Positions 35,305 through 45,709 of a DNA stretch of 64,000 nucleotides are shown here, one piece after another. The stretch is from Hetaerina americana (Eukaryota > Arthropoda > Insecta > Odonata > Calopterygidae). Location of the stretch: the NCBI GenBank assembly GCA_022747635.1, contig JAKTNV010000005.1, forward strand, positions 87,287,469 through 87,351,468, in the 5' to 3' direction. A program made the translations under genes and the position numbers. The notes under the pieces were generated by a model. It made no database searches. It saw nothing but the letters and a program-made list of their open reading frames with translations, and had not been told where the DNA came from. Each line of letters starts with the position of its first letter. Within the stretch, counting starts at the first letter, position 1.

Positions 35305-35408
35305 CTGTATATCTGTATTATGTTCGTAGCGAATGCGCAGAATGGAGGCATGGGGACTGGCAGAGTACTTAATGACCGATGGGGAAACCCAAACACTCAA
35401 TCCACTCA
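35305..35408 (-). CDS. Probable internal exon (minus), unknown product
   Basis: An acceptor (GTGCTGTTGACAG, complement at 35409-35421) and a perfect donor context (CAG then GTAAGT, complement at 35299-35304) bound 104 bases. Two bases complete a codon, then the frame reads SGLSVWVSPSVIKYSASPHA followed by SILRIRYEHNTDIQ, ending in phase 0. An in-frame TAA just upstream means the exon must start at or near this acceptor. Its starting phase fits the micro-exon at 35835-35859. The peptide is protein-like, but I cannot assign it to a family. Confidence 0.5.
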
Positions 35409-35449
35409 CTGTCAACAGCACTTATCCTCCCAATTACGAGGAAACAGGA

Positions 35450-35780
35450 GCCACTCCTCCAGACTTGCCTCTCATATAACCCTCAGCCATCTGTCTCTCT
35501 CTCCCGCTCACCCACCCACCGCGCGATCCCTCTCCAACTTACGAGCGGTATTAATGGGGGCGAGGAAGAGGAGAGGACACGCAAGCCGGCGAGGCGGGGA
35601 TTCAATTCCCGACGAATGGCAGGAGGAGAGATTCGCCGAAAAGAGAAGCGATGGTGTCCCGTTGCGCGTGCCGTGCCTCGGCCCGTGTCTCCGTTAGGGA
35701 AGAGGATGGAGGAACTTGAGGTGGGAGGAGAATCGTCGGCTGAAGCGTTGAATTTCGGATCTTCCAGGTGAAAAGGTGCT
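35450..35780. other. GC-rich block
   Basis: The composition is C-rich then purine-rich, with two long overlapping plus-strand frames (35320-35771). One ends at a possible donor (ATCTTCCAG then GTGAAAAG) after MEELEVGGESSAEALNFGSS. The frames look compositional, so I do not call a gene. Confidence 0.3.
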
Positions 35781-35834
35781 TCTGAAGACCATTTCAGAAC
35801 GATGTGATCGAGGTTAATTGATGGTTGAACTTAC

Positions 35835-35859
35835 GACTCCGAGCGGTGCAATTCCAACG
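35835..35859 (-). CDS. Candidate micro-exon (minus)
   Basis: Twenty-five bases lie between an acceptor (TTTTGTATTCAAAAG) and a good donor (GTC then GTAAGTT, complement at 35829-35834). In phase 0 it encodes RWNCTARS plus one base. That base joins the two leading bases of the exon at 35305-35408 without breaking the frame. The phase fit with the exons at 42334 and 35305 is the main support. The very small size lowers confidence. Confidence 0.3.
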
Positions 35860-36114
35860 CTTTTGAATACAAAATTTGGCAATGTTTTCTCATTGTCGAA
35901 GAATCTTTTATGAGAATGTTCACCACTTTTCCCTACTCTTAGCAATGGACAAACACGCATGAAATCAAGTCTTCCATAATTATTCTAATGCTTAATGTAT
36001 AAATACAAAACAGTTTAAGCCTGCAACAATCGATTATACCTTCGTGGAAGGTTAAAACGTTATGAAAATACTCAATTGGAGACATATTAAGCACGCTTTC
36101 ACCATATTAATGCG

Positions 36115-36310
36115 CGATGACACGCCGGAGGCAACAATCGATAAACAATTTGTTTGTTTTGGTCGTGCCCTAGAAACGTAAACAACGTAACGATTTAAAA
36201 ATACCCAAGAGAACGATCGTGCGTTGTCATTCCAACAGCTGCCTTTCGCTACGCGCGTAGCCCGAACCTGAGTAATGATTTGTTAATTCCGTTCAACGGC
36301 ATTATATATC
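36115..36310 (-). repeat. Unclassified dispersed repeat, copy 2
   Basis: This is the inverted counterpart of 23515-23720, sharing TTTCTAGGGCACGACC, TTGTTTATCGATTGTTGCC and AATGCCGTTGAACGG on the minus strand. Confidence 0.5.
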
Positions 36311-36319
36311 CAGTAAAGT

Positions 36320-36775
36320 TTCGAGCGTGTGTCAAAAACAGTGAATCACTTTATAAAATGAACTGTTCAAGTGGATTCAAGATGAAGATGGCCGCGGTCA
36401 TGACGTAAATTATACTTAAGTTTCTTGCACAAAATTGCATGAACGAAAATTGGAGAAAAATCAATCCGTACTCGTATAAATGGGAAAATATCTTCGATCG
36501 ACTTTAAAAACCAAATTGAACTAATTTTCGTGCTTGATTCTGATATTATTTCATGCACGTGATAAAATGGCTAAAATGCTAAAATTAAAAAAAAATATTT
36601 AAAATTCAACAGATAATTATTGCAGAAATGCGTATTTACTCTGAAGCTATGAACATAAAAAAAAAAGATTCTTATCGTCCTTTTCTCCCCTTTGCTGCCT
36701 TCATTCGTGCCTCTCCCGCTATCCCTATGTGAATAGCCCTCGAGCAAAGCAATACAATATCGCCACAAAGGATTT
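36320..36775. other. AT-rich, nothing recognised
   Basis: I see no supported feature. Confidence 0.4.
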
Positions 36776-36779
36776 CCTC

Positions 36780-37090
36780 GGGGATCGAGATGGTGCGGGG
36801 GCTAACGTACTGGCTTCCCACCCTGAGGGCGTGGGTTCAAATCCCGGCGGTGTTGAATATTTTTCAGAGGTATCTCGATCCCTACTTGAGGTGCTTTGTG
36901 GAGGGCACTTTGAGTGAGTACGCCGTCCGTCGGATGGGACGTTAAGCCGCGGACCCCTTGGCGCCTTTCGTAAAGAGTAGGCTAATGCCGACGCCGGGTT
37001 TCTCTCCACCCTTCATCCTTTCCTGTCCTTCCCCTATGGCGCAAATGACCTTAGCTGTCGGTCGCCTCCCATCAAAACTACTACTACTAG
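36780..37090 (+). mobile_element. SINE-A copy, best preserved
   Basis: The element starts GGGGATCGAGATGGTGCGGG, an A-box region, with a B box GGGTTCAAATCCC at 36832-36844. The body holds GAGGTATCTCGATCCC, GTGGAGGGCACTTTGAGTGA, CCGTCCGTCGGATGGGACG, TTGGCGCCTTTCGTAAAGAG, GATGCCG-like and CGACGCCGGGTTTCTC blocks, and GTCGGTCGCCTCCC. It ends in AAAACTACTACTACTAG, an (ACT)n tail. It is 311 bp with no ORF of note. It would rely on a LINE for mobilisation. Confidence 0.9.
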
Positions 37091-37099
37091 GATTTCCTC

Positions 37100-37870
37100 T
37101 CAAATTACGCTTCAATAGGGAATCCAACTCACAAGTGACCTCCCGCTTGGCCCAAGGCATTTGCCAGCGTCTTCTGATTTATAGTCACGAACGTATGTAC
37201 GAGGGTCGCTGATCACTGCCTGTGGAAAGAAATGCGATAAACTAATGGCGGAGAAGAATTTGACATCAATGCTTCTCAATGGCACATTTTAAGCCATAAA
37301 ATGAATTTACGACGAAATTAACAGGTTCGAACGCAACTTGTAACTTCACCTGTTTCATCGAACCGATTTAAACACCTGTCATTTGTTACGTCAAGGATTT
37401 CTAGTTGATCAACTGATATCGTTGAACTGTAGTTTTAACCAATTACCAAGCTGAACTAATTAATTCTCGTGAATAACAGAGTGAAGTACACTGGTGAAAC
37501 GTTTTCCAGTGATTAAAACAATAATATGCGATGGAAACATTTCATTCATTGATATTCACAACAATCCAAGGATTCTTTTGAAAATAAATACAAATAAACA
37601 TAAATATAAGAAGTTTGATTTTGTAAAATTTTGATAAAATATATTTGGAGGTTATAAATATCGACGCTAACGAGTTATTTCGAACGAAAACAATTGAAAT
37701 ATCTCAAAAAACTAGAAATTCAAGCGTGATGCATCAAAAAAATGAGAACCTTAGACATTAACTGTAAAATATATGTCAAAATACGGTGTACACATTCATA
37801 AACAAGAAAATCCGCTCTAGAGCAAAAGAATATTCTCAAACTCATAGAATTAGGACATTAATATGGTATA
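37100..37870. other. AT-rich, nothing recognised
   Basis: I see no supported feature. Confidence 0.4.
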
Positions 37871-37882
37871 CTATATACATCG

Positions 37883-38460
37883 TTTTCTCATCCCATACCT
37901 GTCGCACTGAGTTTCCAATTCCCTAAGCAATGTTTGCAGCCCCTTGGCTGACTGACAAACTAAAGCTTGGTCATCAGCAAACCTAACTGATTTTACGAAT
38001 TCCCCGCCCACTCTCATTCCTACCTCCAGTTCTTCCCATGCCTCTTTGATCATTTCCTCTGCATACAGGTTGAACAGCAACGGTGATAATGGGCAACCCT
38101 GCGTTACACCCCTTCTTAACACTGCCCAACCGGACTCCCCGTTCCCCACTCGCACCTGAGCAGTCTGAGACATGTACAGGTTGCGGATTAGCCTCCTTTC
38201 CCTCCAATCTATTATTATTTTCTGCAATATACTCAATAGTTTTTCCCAATTCACTCTATCAAAAGCTTTTTCGAAATCTACGAAACAGGCAAATACATCC
38301 TGGTTGTGTTCTATATTCCTCTCGATTAATAATCTCATTACTGCAATGGCATCACGCGTACCTCTCCCCTTCCTAAACCCAAACTGATCATCCCCTAAGT
38401 AATCATTTGCCCTACTCTCTATCCTTTTGTTTATGATCCTGAGAACAACTTTAGCTGCGT
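37883..38460 (-). mobile_element. RTE-like LINE reverse transcriptase fragment
   Basis: The minus strand encodes an intact 155-codon stretch of the RT: MRLLIERNIEHNQDVFACFV, DFEKAFDRVNWEKLLSILQ, NLYMSQTAQVRVGNGESG, TQGCPLSPLLFNLYAEEM and VRFADDQALV. It is closer to a functional sequence than the copy at 28385, having QGCPLSPLLFNLY where that copy has a stop. Both ends are truncated, at about 38460 in the palm and 37883 after CDRYGM. Confidence 0.85.
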
Positions 38461-38469
38461 GGGAAATTC

Positions 38470-39180
38470 AAACTTATTGTTCTTTATTACTAACATTTCT
38501 TTTTTAAGATACTTCACCAGTTTGGCATCATAAAAAGTTTACGTGATACACGCAAAACGTTTTTTAACTATCAATTATATTAGAAGGCGGGATAACAAAC
38601 GATTCCCCTTCGAGATATCAGAGCACCCTACGATCTTTTGACAGCGAGAGAGCGAGATGCCCCTGTCACACTGACGAAAATGGCTGGCATCACCAAAACA
38701 TCTGAGAAGTGATGTGTTTTTATCAATTCTCACAAGCACACATTAGTTGTTTTTTTCGTAAATTTTTAAATATTTTTAAAGAGCATAAAAATCTCCATTA
38801 AGTTCTATTTCTTCATGTTCAAAATATCGAAACATTTCAAAGCATTATTTCGTGTGTGATTCCGCCCGGCTGTCGTCAAAAAAAATTAAAATATTCATTT
38901 TTTTTCGCTTTTCAGTTGCAAGGAGCAAGCAGTTAGTTAACTCTCGACGGATAACAGGCGCAGTGGTAAGGATTATTAATGCCGCATTACGAAGAGGTTG
39001 AAGAGGAAAAGGAGGACGAAGGAGATGGATAATAGTACACTATAAATGTCGCGTTCTCCTGCGGGAAACCTCGAATCGGATCAATTGCATCCTTTCGAAT
39101 AGACTTTCCCAAATGTCAGCCAGAGCCAGTCCGGGTAGTCCCTCTTCCCAGGAAAATATTGCTGCCATTCCTAGGAGCGG
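38470..39180. other. AT-rich, nothing recognised
   Basis: 38640-38720 has a few CpG sites. No gene or repeat is supported. Confidence 0.4.
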
Positions 39181-39181
39181 A

Positions 39182-39485
39182 GGGGATCGAGATGGTGCGG
39201 TGGCTATCGTGCTGGCTTCCCACACAGAGGGCCCGGGTTCATATTCCGGCGGCGTTGAATATTTTTCAGAGGTATCTCGATCCCTACTTGAGGTGCTTTG
39301 TGGAGGGCACTTAGAGTGAGTACGCTGTCCGTCGGATGACACGTTAAGCTGCGGACCCCTTGGCGCCTTTCGTTAAGAGTAGCCTAACGCCGACGCCGAG
39401 TTTCTCTCCACCCTTTCCTGTCCATCCCCAAAGGTACAAATGACCTCAGCTGTCAACCGCCTCCCCTAAATACTACTACTACTAC
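39182..39485 (+). mobile_element. SINE-A copy
   Basis: This is collinear with 36780-37090 from GGGGATCGAGATGGTGCGG to a TACTACTACTACTAC tail. The B box is changed to GGGTTCATATTCC. It is 304 bp. Confidence 0.9.
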
Positions 39486-39489
39486 CGAG

Positions 39490-41685
39490 ATTTCTATAGA
39501 GAGAGCACAGCTAGGAGAAGATTCGAAGTCTTTTGGACGGAAGCTCTGCGGTCTAACAGGGGAGGGGGTGCAGGTAGACATAGAGGGGGGATATGAAGAG
39601 CTAACCTCCACCCCCACATCCGGTTTATTAATGTTAGCATGGTGGACGGGAGAGGGGAGACATTTTCCCATTAGCGGATTGACACGGAAGTTATAACAAA
39701 TCGCGCATCGCCACATTTCGTCTCGCACATCATCCCTCCATTTTTCTCCCCCCTCCTTACCAACACATCCGAATTGTGCGGATCACGTGAGCTCGGGGAA
39801 GAAATTGAAGTGAAAGTCCTTGAGAGGGCGCAAGGACGTCTGCAGTCTCGACACCCTCTTTCCCCTCCCTTTCCCCTTCACCCCCTTTCCGTCAACCCAC
39901 TCCCCGCTCCACACACACCCCCTTCCCCCCGAATCTCCGTGAAAACTCTCTCGAGTTTCAATTTTTTCCTTCGTCCTATCGATTATTAAAATTTGGGGCG
40001 CCACGGAAGGACGGGAGGCAGGGAAGAAGGGCGTGCGCCACTCGGGAGGAAAGAGGGCGAGGGCATTTTTAAGGTTTTTTTAAATGTTTTTTTTTAGTCC
40101 GTTGTTGCCATGGAGCTAAGGAGAGCGGTTTTCCGTATTAAAAAAAATTTTCCTCGCGAGGGTAGGAGAGTAAGAACGACCTTAAAAAAAATTGCGATCC
40201 ACCACGCGATCACTGTGCTCTGACTAATACACAACACCTTAATAGTGTGCTCGTATTTACGCAAGTTTCTCTTCTGAGGGGAAACAGGATGCGCGCCTTT
40301 TGAATACCCTTCCTTACTTACATGAAAAAACTGGGGAATCTTACGTAATGCTTATTATCGCACTATTCCAGCCATTTTTCAGGATGAAAGATTAAAAAAA
40401 TATATATTCTATCGATAAAGAACACGCTGTCATATAATTCATCAGTTAATATTTCGTTTCCTATGAATTCAAGCATTTATCAATCCTTAAAAAGGGTTCA
40501 AAGTATTTTCCTTCGTTTCATAGCATTATTCAAATGCCAAACTGATTATTCAAAAATATTCTCTCAGGGAGAGTTCATTTTTAAAGTAGAAAACACTAAT
40601 TTTGATATTCTTAGTATTTATAACAAAAAAGCTTGTGAAATAAGTCTGTAAAAAATATTTCTAAATGCGCTTGTTTTGTTTTGCTTTAGATCTGATCACC
40701 AATCATATATTGACACATGTATCTATGTTTACTTCAGATATATATGCTCACACTTTTCTTTCGCTATAAGATAAAAATACCTTTTTTATGTATTCATGAT
40801 ACTTAGACGAGAGGGAAGAGACTCATCATATCTCAATGGATTCCCAAAAAAAAGGGTCAGAATAAAAAATAGGTTAAGATTTATCCTGAGTGTTTCAAAG
40901 GAAATATCAAAAACATGTCTGTGTTTTTTTTATTACTTTTTTATAAATTTTACATATTATTTTATTTTATTAATTTTTATAGCATTTTTGATATTTTGAT
41001 GCCTGTCTGATCTCGGAATTAGAGGTATTTTCCTAAAATAAATCCTGACATAATTTGATTCCAGTTTCTCCCAACTGCGCCCACGGCAACAATAACAGCT
41101 GTTATAGCTTTCAAAATAAAGAAAGATGGACGACATTTTCTATGCGAACATATAAATATTGATCGATATATGTGATATCCTTCGCGAAAGCAATTTATTA
41201 ATGGAGTCTTTTAGCGAGATAGGTTTAATACAATTTCCATCCAGTGCTCTATCAAAATATATAGGGATTATTACTCTATTAGTCATATTCTTCCATTTAT
41301 TTACTTCGTTGTCAAACATAGATTCGTGTACTGAAAAAACTAGTTCTCTTGGCGGAATAACAAGGCATAAGGTAACACAAACTACATGTTTATACCCCGA
41401 TAAGAATATTTTTTTTAATCAGCCGAAATTGAGATTCCTTTTTTTTCGTTTTGACGAAGTGATTGAAATCAACACTAATGCCAAAAATATATTCTTATAA
41501 CTCTGCTGTCCAAATCCATAAATTGGGGATGCCTTGGCTCCAAATCTATAAATTGGGGATGCCTTGGAAATATTTAGACATTGCATATTTTTTTGCAAAA
41601 AGAATAACAATAGGGATTCACTCGTACAAAAAAAGGAGTACGCTCGGAGTGAATGATATTTTATATATTTATATATCATGTATGT
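39490..41685. other. GC-rich tract then AT-rich DNA
   Basis: 39500-39960 contains purine- and C-rich runs with compositional ORFs. 40050-41680 is very AT-rich and shows no convincing exon or repeat, apart from a tandem duplication of CAAATC(C/T)ATAAATTGGGG and ATGCCTTGG at 41512-41568. Confidence 0.4.
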
Positions 41686-41689
41686 ATGT

Positions 41690-41710
41690 ATATATATATA
41701 TATTTATATA

Positions 41711-41775
<65 letters not shown>

Positions 41776-41980
41776 TCGAAACAGAACGCACTTCGGTGAC
41801 GTAAAATTAATTTAAAAAATTGATGAAGACATTTAAACAAAGAAACACAAAGAAAGGACATTCACATATGTAGTTATGACGTTTTGACGGCACGGACGAC
41901 ATCATTAGAATCTGATGATCACGTCTTTCTTTGTGATTCTCTGTTTAAATGTCTTAATCAATGTTTTCATATATTTAAAT

Positions 41981-42045
<65 letters not shown>

Positions 42046-42272
42046 AAACATATACATAAATATATATCTGTATATATACAAATACAGATATTGATGTTTA
42101 AAACATAGCAACACAAAGAAAGGACGAGGATGGTCGTGCCGTCGAAACGTCAAAATTACGTATGGGAGTGTCCTTTCTTTGTGTTTCTATGTTTTAAAAA
42201 TCTAAATCTTTGTTTTAAAATATTTGTGCGTCGCCAAAGAGCGTTCCATTTCGTGCATGTATGTGTGTGTGT

Positions 42273-42303
<31 letters not shown>
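41690..42303. repeat. Ordered cluster: TA array, hairpin, TA array, inverted hairpin, TA array
   Basis: (TA)n lies at 41690-41773, 41984-42037 and 42275-42303. Hairpin 1 has arms at 41821-41858 and 41923-41960, and hairpin 2 has arms at 42097-42124 and 42171-42198. Both arms contain AACACAAAGAAAGGAC or its complement. The loop of hairpin 1 (GACGTTTTGACGGCACG, 41878-41894) is the inverse of CGTGCCGTCGAAACGTC in hairpin 2, so the two hairpins are inverted copies of one unit. The core GAGTGTCCTTT links them to the palindrome at 4370. Confidence 0.85.
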
Positions 42304-42307
<4 letters not shown>

Positions 42308-42333
42308 TATATTTATTGTTCAGGGTCACTCAC

Positions 42334-42450
42334 CAAGCTGGTAATTCCGGGAAAGTGTAGGATGATGGGGTCTTCTGGCCAGGATTTGCTCACGTAGAAG
42401 TGGAAGTCCCACACCCTATCGTGGAGATATGTCTTGATGGTTTGATGAAA
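42334..42450 (-). CDS. Probable internal exon (minus), unknown product
   Basis: This is the strongest host exon in the window. On the minus strand a polypyrimidine tract and acceptor (TTCCTCTCACTTCTTTCCAG) precede it, and the donor is TTG then GTGAGT (complement at 42328-42333). The 117 bases are open in only one frame, giving FHQTIKTYLHDRVWDFHFYV followed by SKSWPEDPIILHFPGITSL, phase 0 to phase 0. The aromatic-rich, mixed composition is typical of a folded domain. I do not recognise the family. Splice signals, frame and composition all agree. Confidence 0.6.
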
Positions 42451-42454
42451 CTGG

Positions 42455-44710
42455 AAAGAAGTGAGAGGAAAAGACGTGATGAATTACGAGATAAATCAAT
42501 TTCCCAACGAACACGGACAAGCGCGAGAAATAGGAAGGGGATTTATTACAGGTACGCACACATATTCACCTACCTCTATTAGTGTGAAAGGCAATTTACG
42601 AAAAGAGAAGAAGAAAAAGGGAAGATACGTATCTCGAGCGAACGGATCGATAAAATTAAATGAATATATCACTAAGAGTAAACGAATTGGAGGACATGTT
42701 CCAACATTAAATCAATAGATAAACTGTCTAGTGAATTCTACTACGTCTTCTAGAAAGACACGGTTTGAACTCTGTCCAATTAAAGCGTAATTTAAAGTCA
42801 AATAATTCCAATAGATCATCCAATTTTTATTTTGAGAATTTTCCAGCGTCAACCAAATTCCTATTCAATGGTGCCATGAGGGTATATCGTATGCCACTTC
42901 AAATATTGAGTACAAGGATCACTCTTATCCTTGTTCCTTGAGAATCCTACCACTACAAAATCACGCAACCTACCTAATTTGAAGAATTATTTCTTCCAAA
43001 GGCGTGAAGTTCTGAACTACTCCAGGCGAAACTATTTTTTCCCGAAAAAAATCATTCCGCGAGGACTGATTCTCCTTTAGTATTGCGTTCCACATCACTC
43101 AGGGAGCCACACCTTTCCCTGAATCACGTAAACGACAGGACTTACTGCGTGTCGACCTTTGGATATGACGATGGGGACAGTCGAGAACAAGAGAGAGGAT
43201 GTCTTTTCTTCCTGTCGATAACATCATCCTCCCTCTCCCAAACCAACCCCGCCCCCAACCTCATCCCTTCCCAACCCTCTACCTTTTCCCTCTCACCCCT
43301 TCCACCCCTGACCTCCATCCGATAGGACAAAAGTGTTGAGCGCGGGCACCAGTCTCCATCCTTCTAACATGCGCGCAGTGCGCTCGTCAATTTTTTTTCA
43401 AATTTCTCGTCGGCAGCTAGATACATGGAGACGGCGCACCTTGCGCTTGACTTTCGTTATCTCTGTTCCGACGCAATCTGTTATCCACATCCCCCCCTCT
43501 CTCTCACACACTCTCTAGATTAACGAGTACGCAGAGAAGGCGATTAATTTTCGACACGCGGTGCATTCAGTGGTTGCCAAGGATTGTTTGTTTATCTGCG
43601 TGTCTAAGCTTTAGCCATTATGCTGTCTAAGTTTTCGATTGTTATTGGATGATTATTTAAAACATTAATGGCGTGGGAAGTGCAACATTTATATAGAAAA
43701 ATTATAAATAATCATTAATAGCTGATGAATCATTTCGCAGATTCCGTGTTCTCCGTCATTTCGACATATTTTTCCTTTTTAAAGCAAGAGTTAGATGTAT
43801 TTGTTCGGTGGTGAGTCCTGTTTTCCAGCCTCGCTCCAATCTCTTTAGACGAAGCGAATTAACCGAGGAATAGGTTACCATTTCTTCGACGTTGCCTCAG
43901 GCCCGTCCGATGTTTGAGTGATCTCGTTAGCACCAAATCTTCAATTTTCGACTCAACTACAGACTGCAACGCACAAATCCGGACACATTTCAATTTGAAT
44001 TTCCCGCCATATCGTTGTTCCAATGAAGGTCGCAATTGGCGTTCTCGAAATTTATACGCATCTAGTGAACAGTCATAACCTCAAAATGGCCGATTGTTAC
44101 GTACAAGTGCGGAGTACAATCGAAGAGCCGCAATTATCGAAAGTGTTCGCGCTGGGCGTTTTATTTCGAAATAGTTCGATTCTTCCGGTGGTACCCCAGA
44201 TCAACTGTTTACAATATTGTGGCTAAGTATAATGCTTCGGATAAGTCTGGGGTGACCCGGCGAGGAAAGGTCATTCGAGGAAACGCGTGCTTATCAGGAT
44301 GTATGCACCGCACCCCTGTAAATACGTCATACGGCTCCCTCTTTAATTGATGCGCATTTGATCTTCCTGCTTTTCGAGGACATCTTGAATGATATTTTTA
44401 TCGCAATCTATGTACTCAATATCTATGAGAACGGTTCAATAAACATAGCTCTCTTCTATTGTGCCAACAAATTTTTGAAGAAATCCATTGCGTTTCTTCC
44501 TTTAATTAAATTATCCAATTTTCTATCACTTAAAAGATAATTCTTCGCCATTACACACTCATCCGATTTCCCCCACGTGGCGCCATGACTTGCGTATTCC
44601 TAAAACTCGAAAAAACCACCCGGAAAGGGAATTCTATTGACATTTCTGCAATAAATTACTACGATACACTGCATAGTACTTCCTAGATGCTAATTAATTA
44701 CGTCTATTCA
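42455..44710. other. Intron-like or intergenic, several weak signals
   Basis: 43200-43330 is pyrimidine-rich. A small plus-strand exon-like segment (43785-43810, QELDVFVR) lies between TTTTTCCTTTTTAAAG and GTGAGTCC. A 67-codon plus-strand frame at 44023-44226 has no support. Nothing is called. Confidence 0.35.
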
Positions 44711-44714
44711 CCTG

Positions 44715-45070
44715 GACAGTAGTATAACTTGAGATAGAAGAAGTTTGACCGACATCAGGCAAGGGATAGCGCGAGCTAAGAAGGCGTCCGTGAAGAAGAG
44801 GTTCTCTGCTATGTTCAAAGAACGCTAGGGGATGCAAGCATGGAAGCAGTTCGACAAAACGTTCTTATGGAGCCTGGAACTCTATCGATCAGAGATATGG
44901 AAACTTGAAAAAGTGGTTTTTTATTAAAAAGAGGAGAATAGAAGCCCTTAAAATATGGTGAGGGAGAATGAGTAAAATGGATTAAATATAAAAATAATAA
45001 AATAGAGAATATTGAAGGGAAGATCCCGCAAAGGAAGACCTAAGAGTGTATAGTAGAAATTAAGAAGGTC
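44715..45070 (+). mobile_element. LINE C-terminal fragment, second subfamily
   Basis: The broken frame reads DIRQGIARAKKASVKK, LELYRSEIWKLEK and EALKIW. This is equivalent to the RIALGKEAF, MYGAETWSLK and EAFEIW regions of the LINE at 28385 but quite diverged. GKIPQRKT and KEDLRV-like sequence follows. The nearest relative in the window is the short piece at 19995-20078. Confidence 0.5.
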
Positions 45071-45099
45071 CTATTCACAAGCTTTAATTCCGCATCGTT

Positions 45100-45213
45100 C
45101 AAGGTGACATCACAATATACGAAGTTCAGCCAATCAGTAAACGTTTCCCTTCTCTCACGTAAACCAATAGAAATACTCCGTATATCGCTTGATACTTTGT
45201 TTTATATTCAATA
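45100..45213 (+). promoter_or_regulatory. CCAAT-rich putative promoter
   Basis: CAGCCAATCAG (45117) and AAACCAATAG (45163) lie within 100 bases above an ATG. Two inverted copies (GTGATTGGA, 45388 and 45421) and a CACGTG E box (45371) follow it. Clusters of CCAAT elements in both orientations are typical of bidirectional or housekeeping promoters. No TATA box is obvious. Confidence 0.3.
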
Positions 45214-45358
45214 ATGGGGACCTCAGTTGTTATATTGTTAATACCCTTGAATGATTCTGAACTTCAGGTGCATATTTTCAATCATCGTACATTATCGGTT
45301 TTGACACCGCATGAAACGCCCGCTCGAGTATTTCAATTGTTAGTCGCCGGTGGCTCTG
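45214..45358 (+). CDS. Candidate first coding exon (plus), unknown product
   Basis: The ATG at 45214 is in good context (A at -3, G at +4) and opens 145 bases ending at a strong donor (CTG then GTGAGTGC). The frame reads MGTSVVILLIPLNDSELQVH followed by IFNHRTLSVLTPHETPARVF and QLLVAGGS, ending in phase 1. The next acceptor-bounded frame (46637) starts with two bases, so the phase fits. The peptide looks protein-like, but I recognise no family. Chance cannot be excluded in a window with so many short ORFs. Confidence 0.35.
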
Positions 45359-45644
45359 GTGAGTGCGAGCCACGTGATCGTATGTGATTGGAGGACGACT
45401 TAACTATTCGTTCTCGCTCGTGATTGGACGATTCGATGAGATTGACTCGAAACATGAGAATGGTTGGTCTTTCGGGTTGATGTGAGTTCTCAAAGCGCAA
45501 TACGGGCGGGGGCCACTTCCCACGCCCGTGCCCGGCTACAAACTAAGTTTCGTTAATTAAGGACGCAGTTCTCATTTTTATCCTTACTTAAAATCTTCTC
45601 TATTATCTCCAAATAAATTCTGAGAATTCTTGCCAGTGTAAGTG

Positions 45645-45705
45645 GAGGTCCATCAATCCGTCACAAGGACGTGTGGCAGTGGGTGTTAGGTCACCAGAAC
45701 GCAAC
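45645..45705 (-). repeat. L2/CR1-like LINE tail motif (solo)
   Basis: GGTCCATCAATCCGTCACAA, GGACGTGTGGCAGTGGG and TGTTAGGTCACCAGAA is the inverted tail motif of the family. The upstream coding part is absent. Confidence 0.55.
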
Positions 45706-45709
45706 TAAA

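Noticed and set aside
4266..42303. CRISPR array
   Set aside because: The repeats are eukaryotic hairpins in TA arrays. There are no regularly spaced identical repeats with unique spacers.
43785..43810. 26-base plus-strand exon (QELDVFVR)
   Set aside because: Good acceptor and donor sequences flank it, but it is too short to trust without a transcript.
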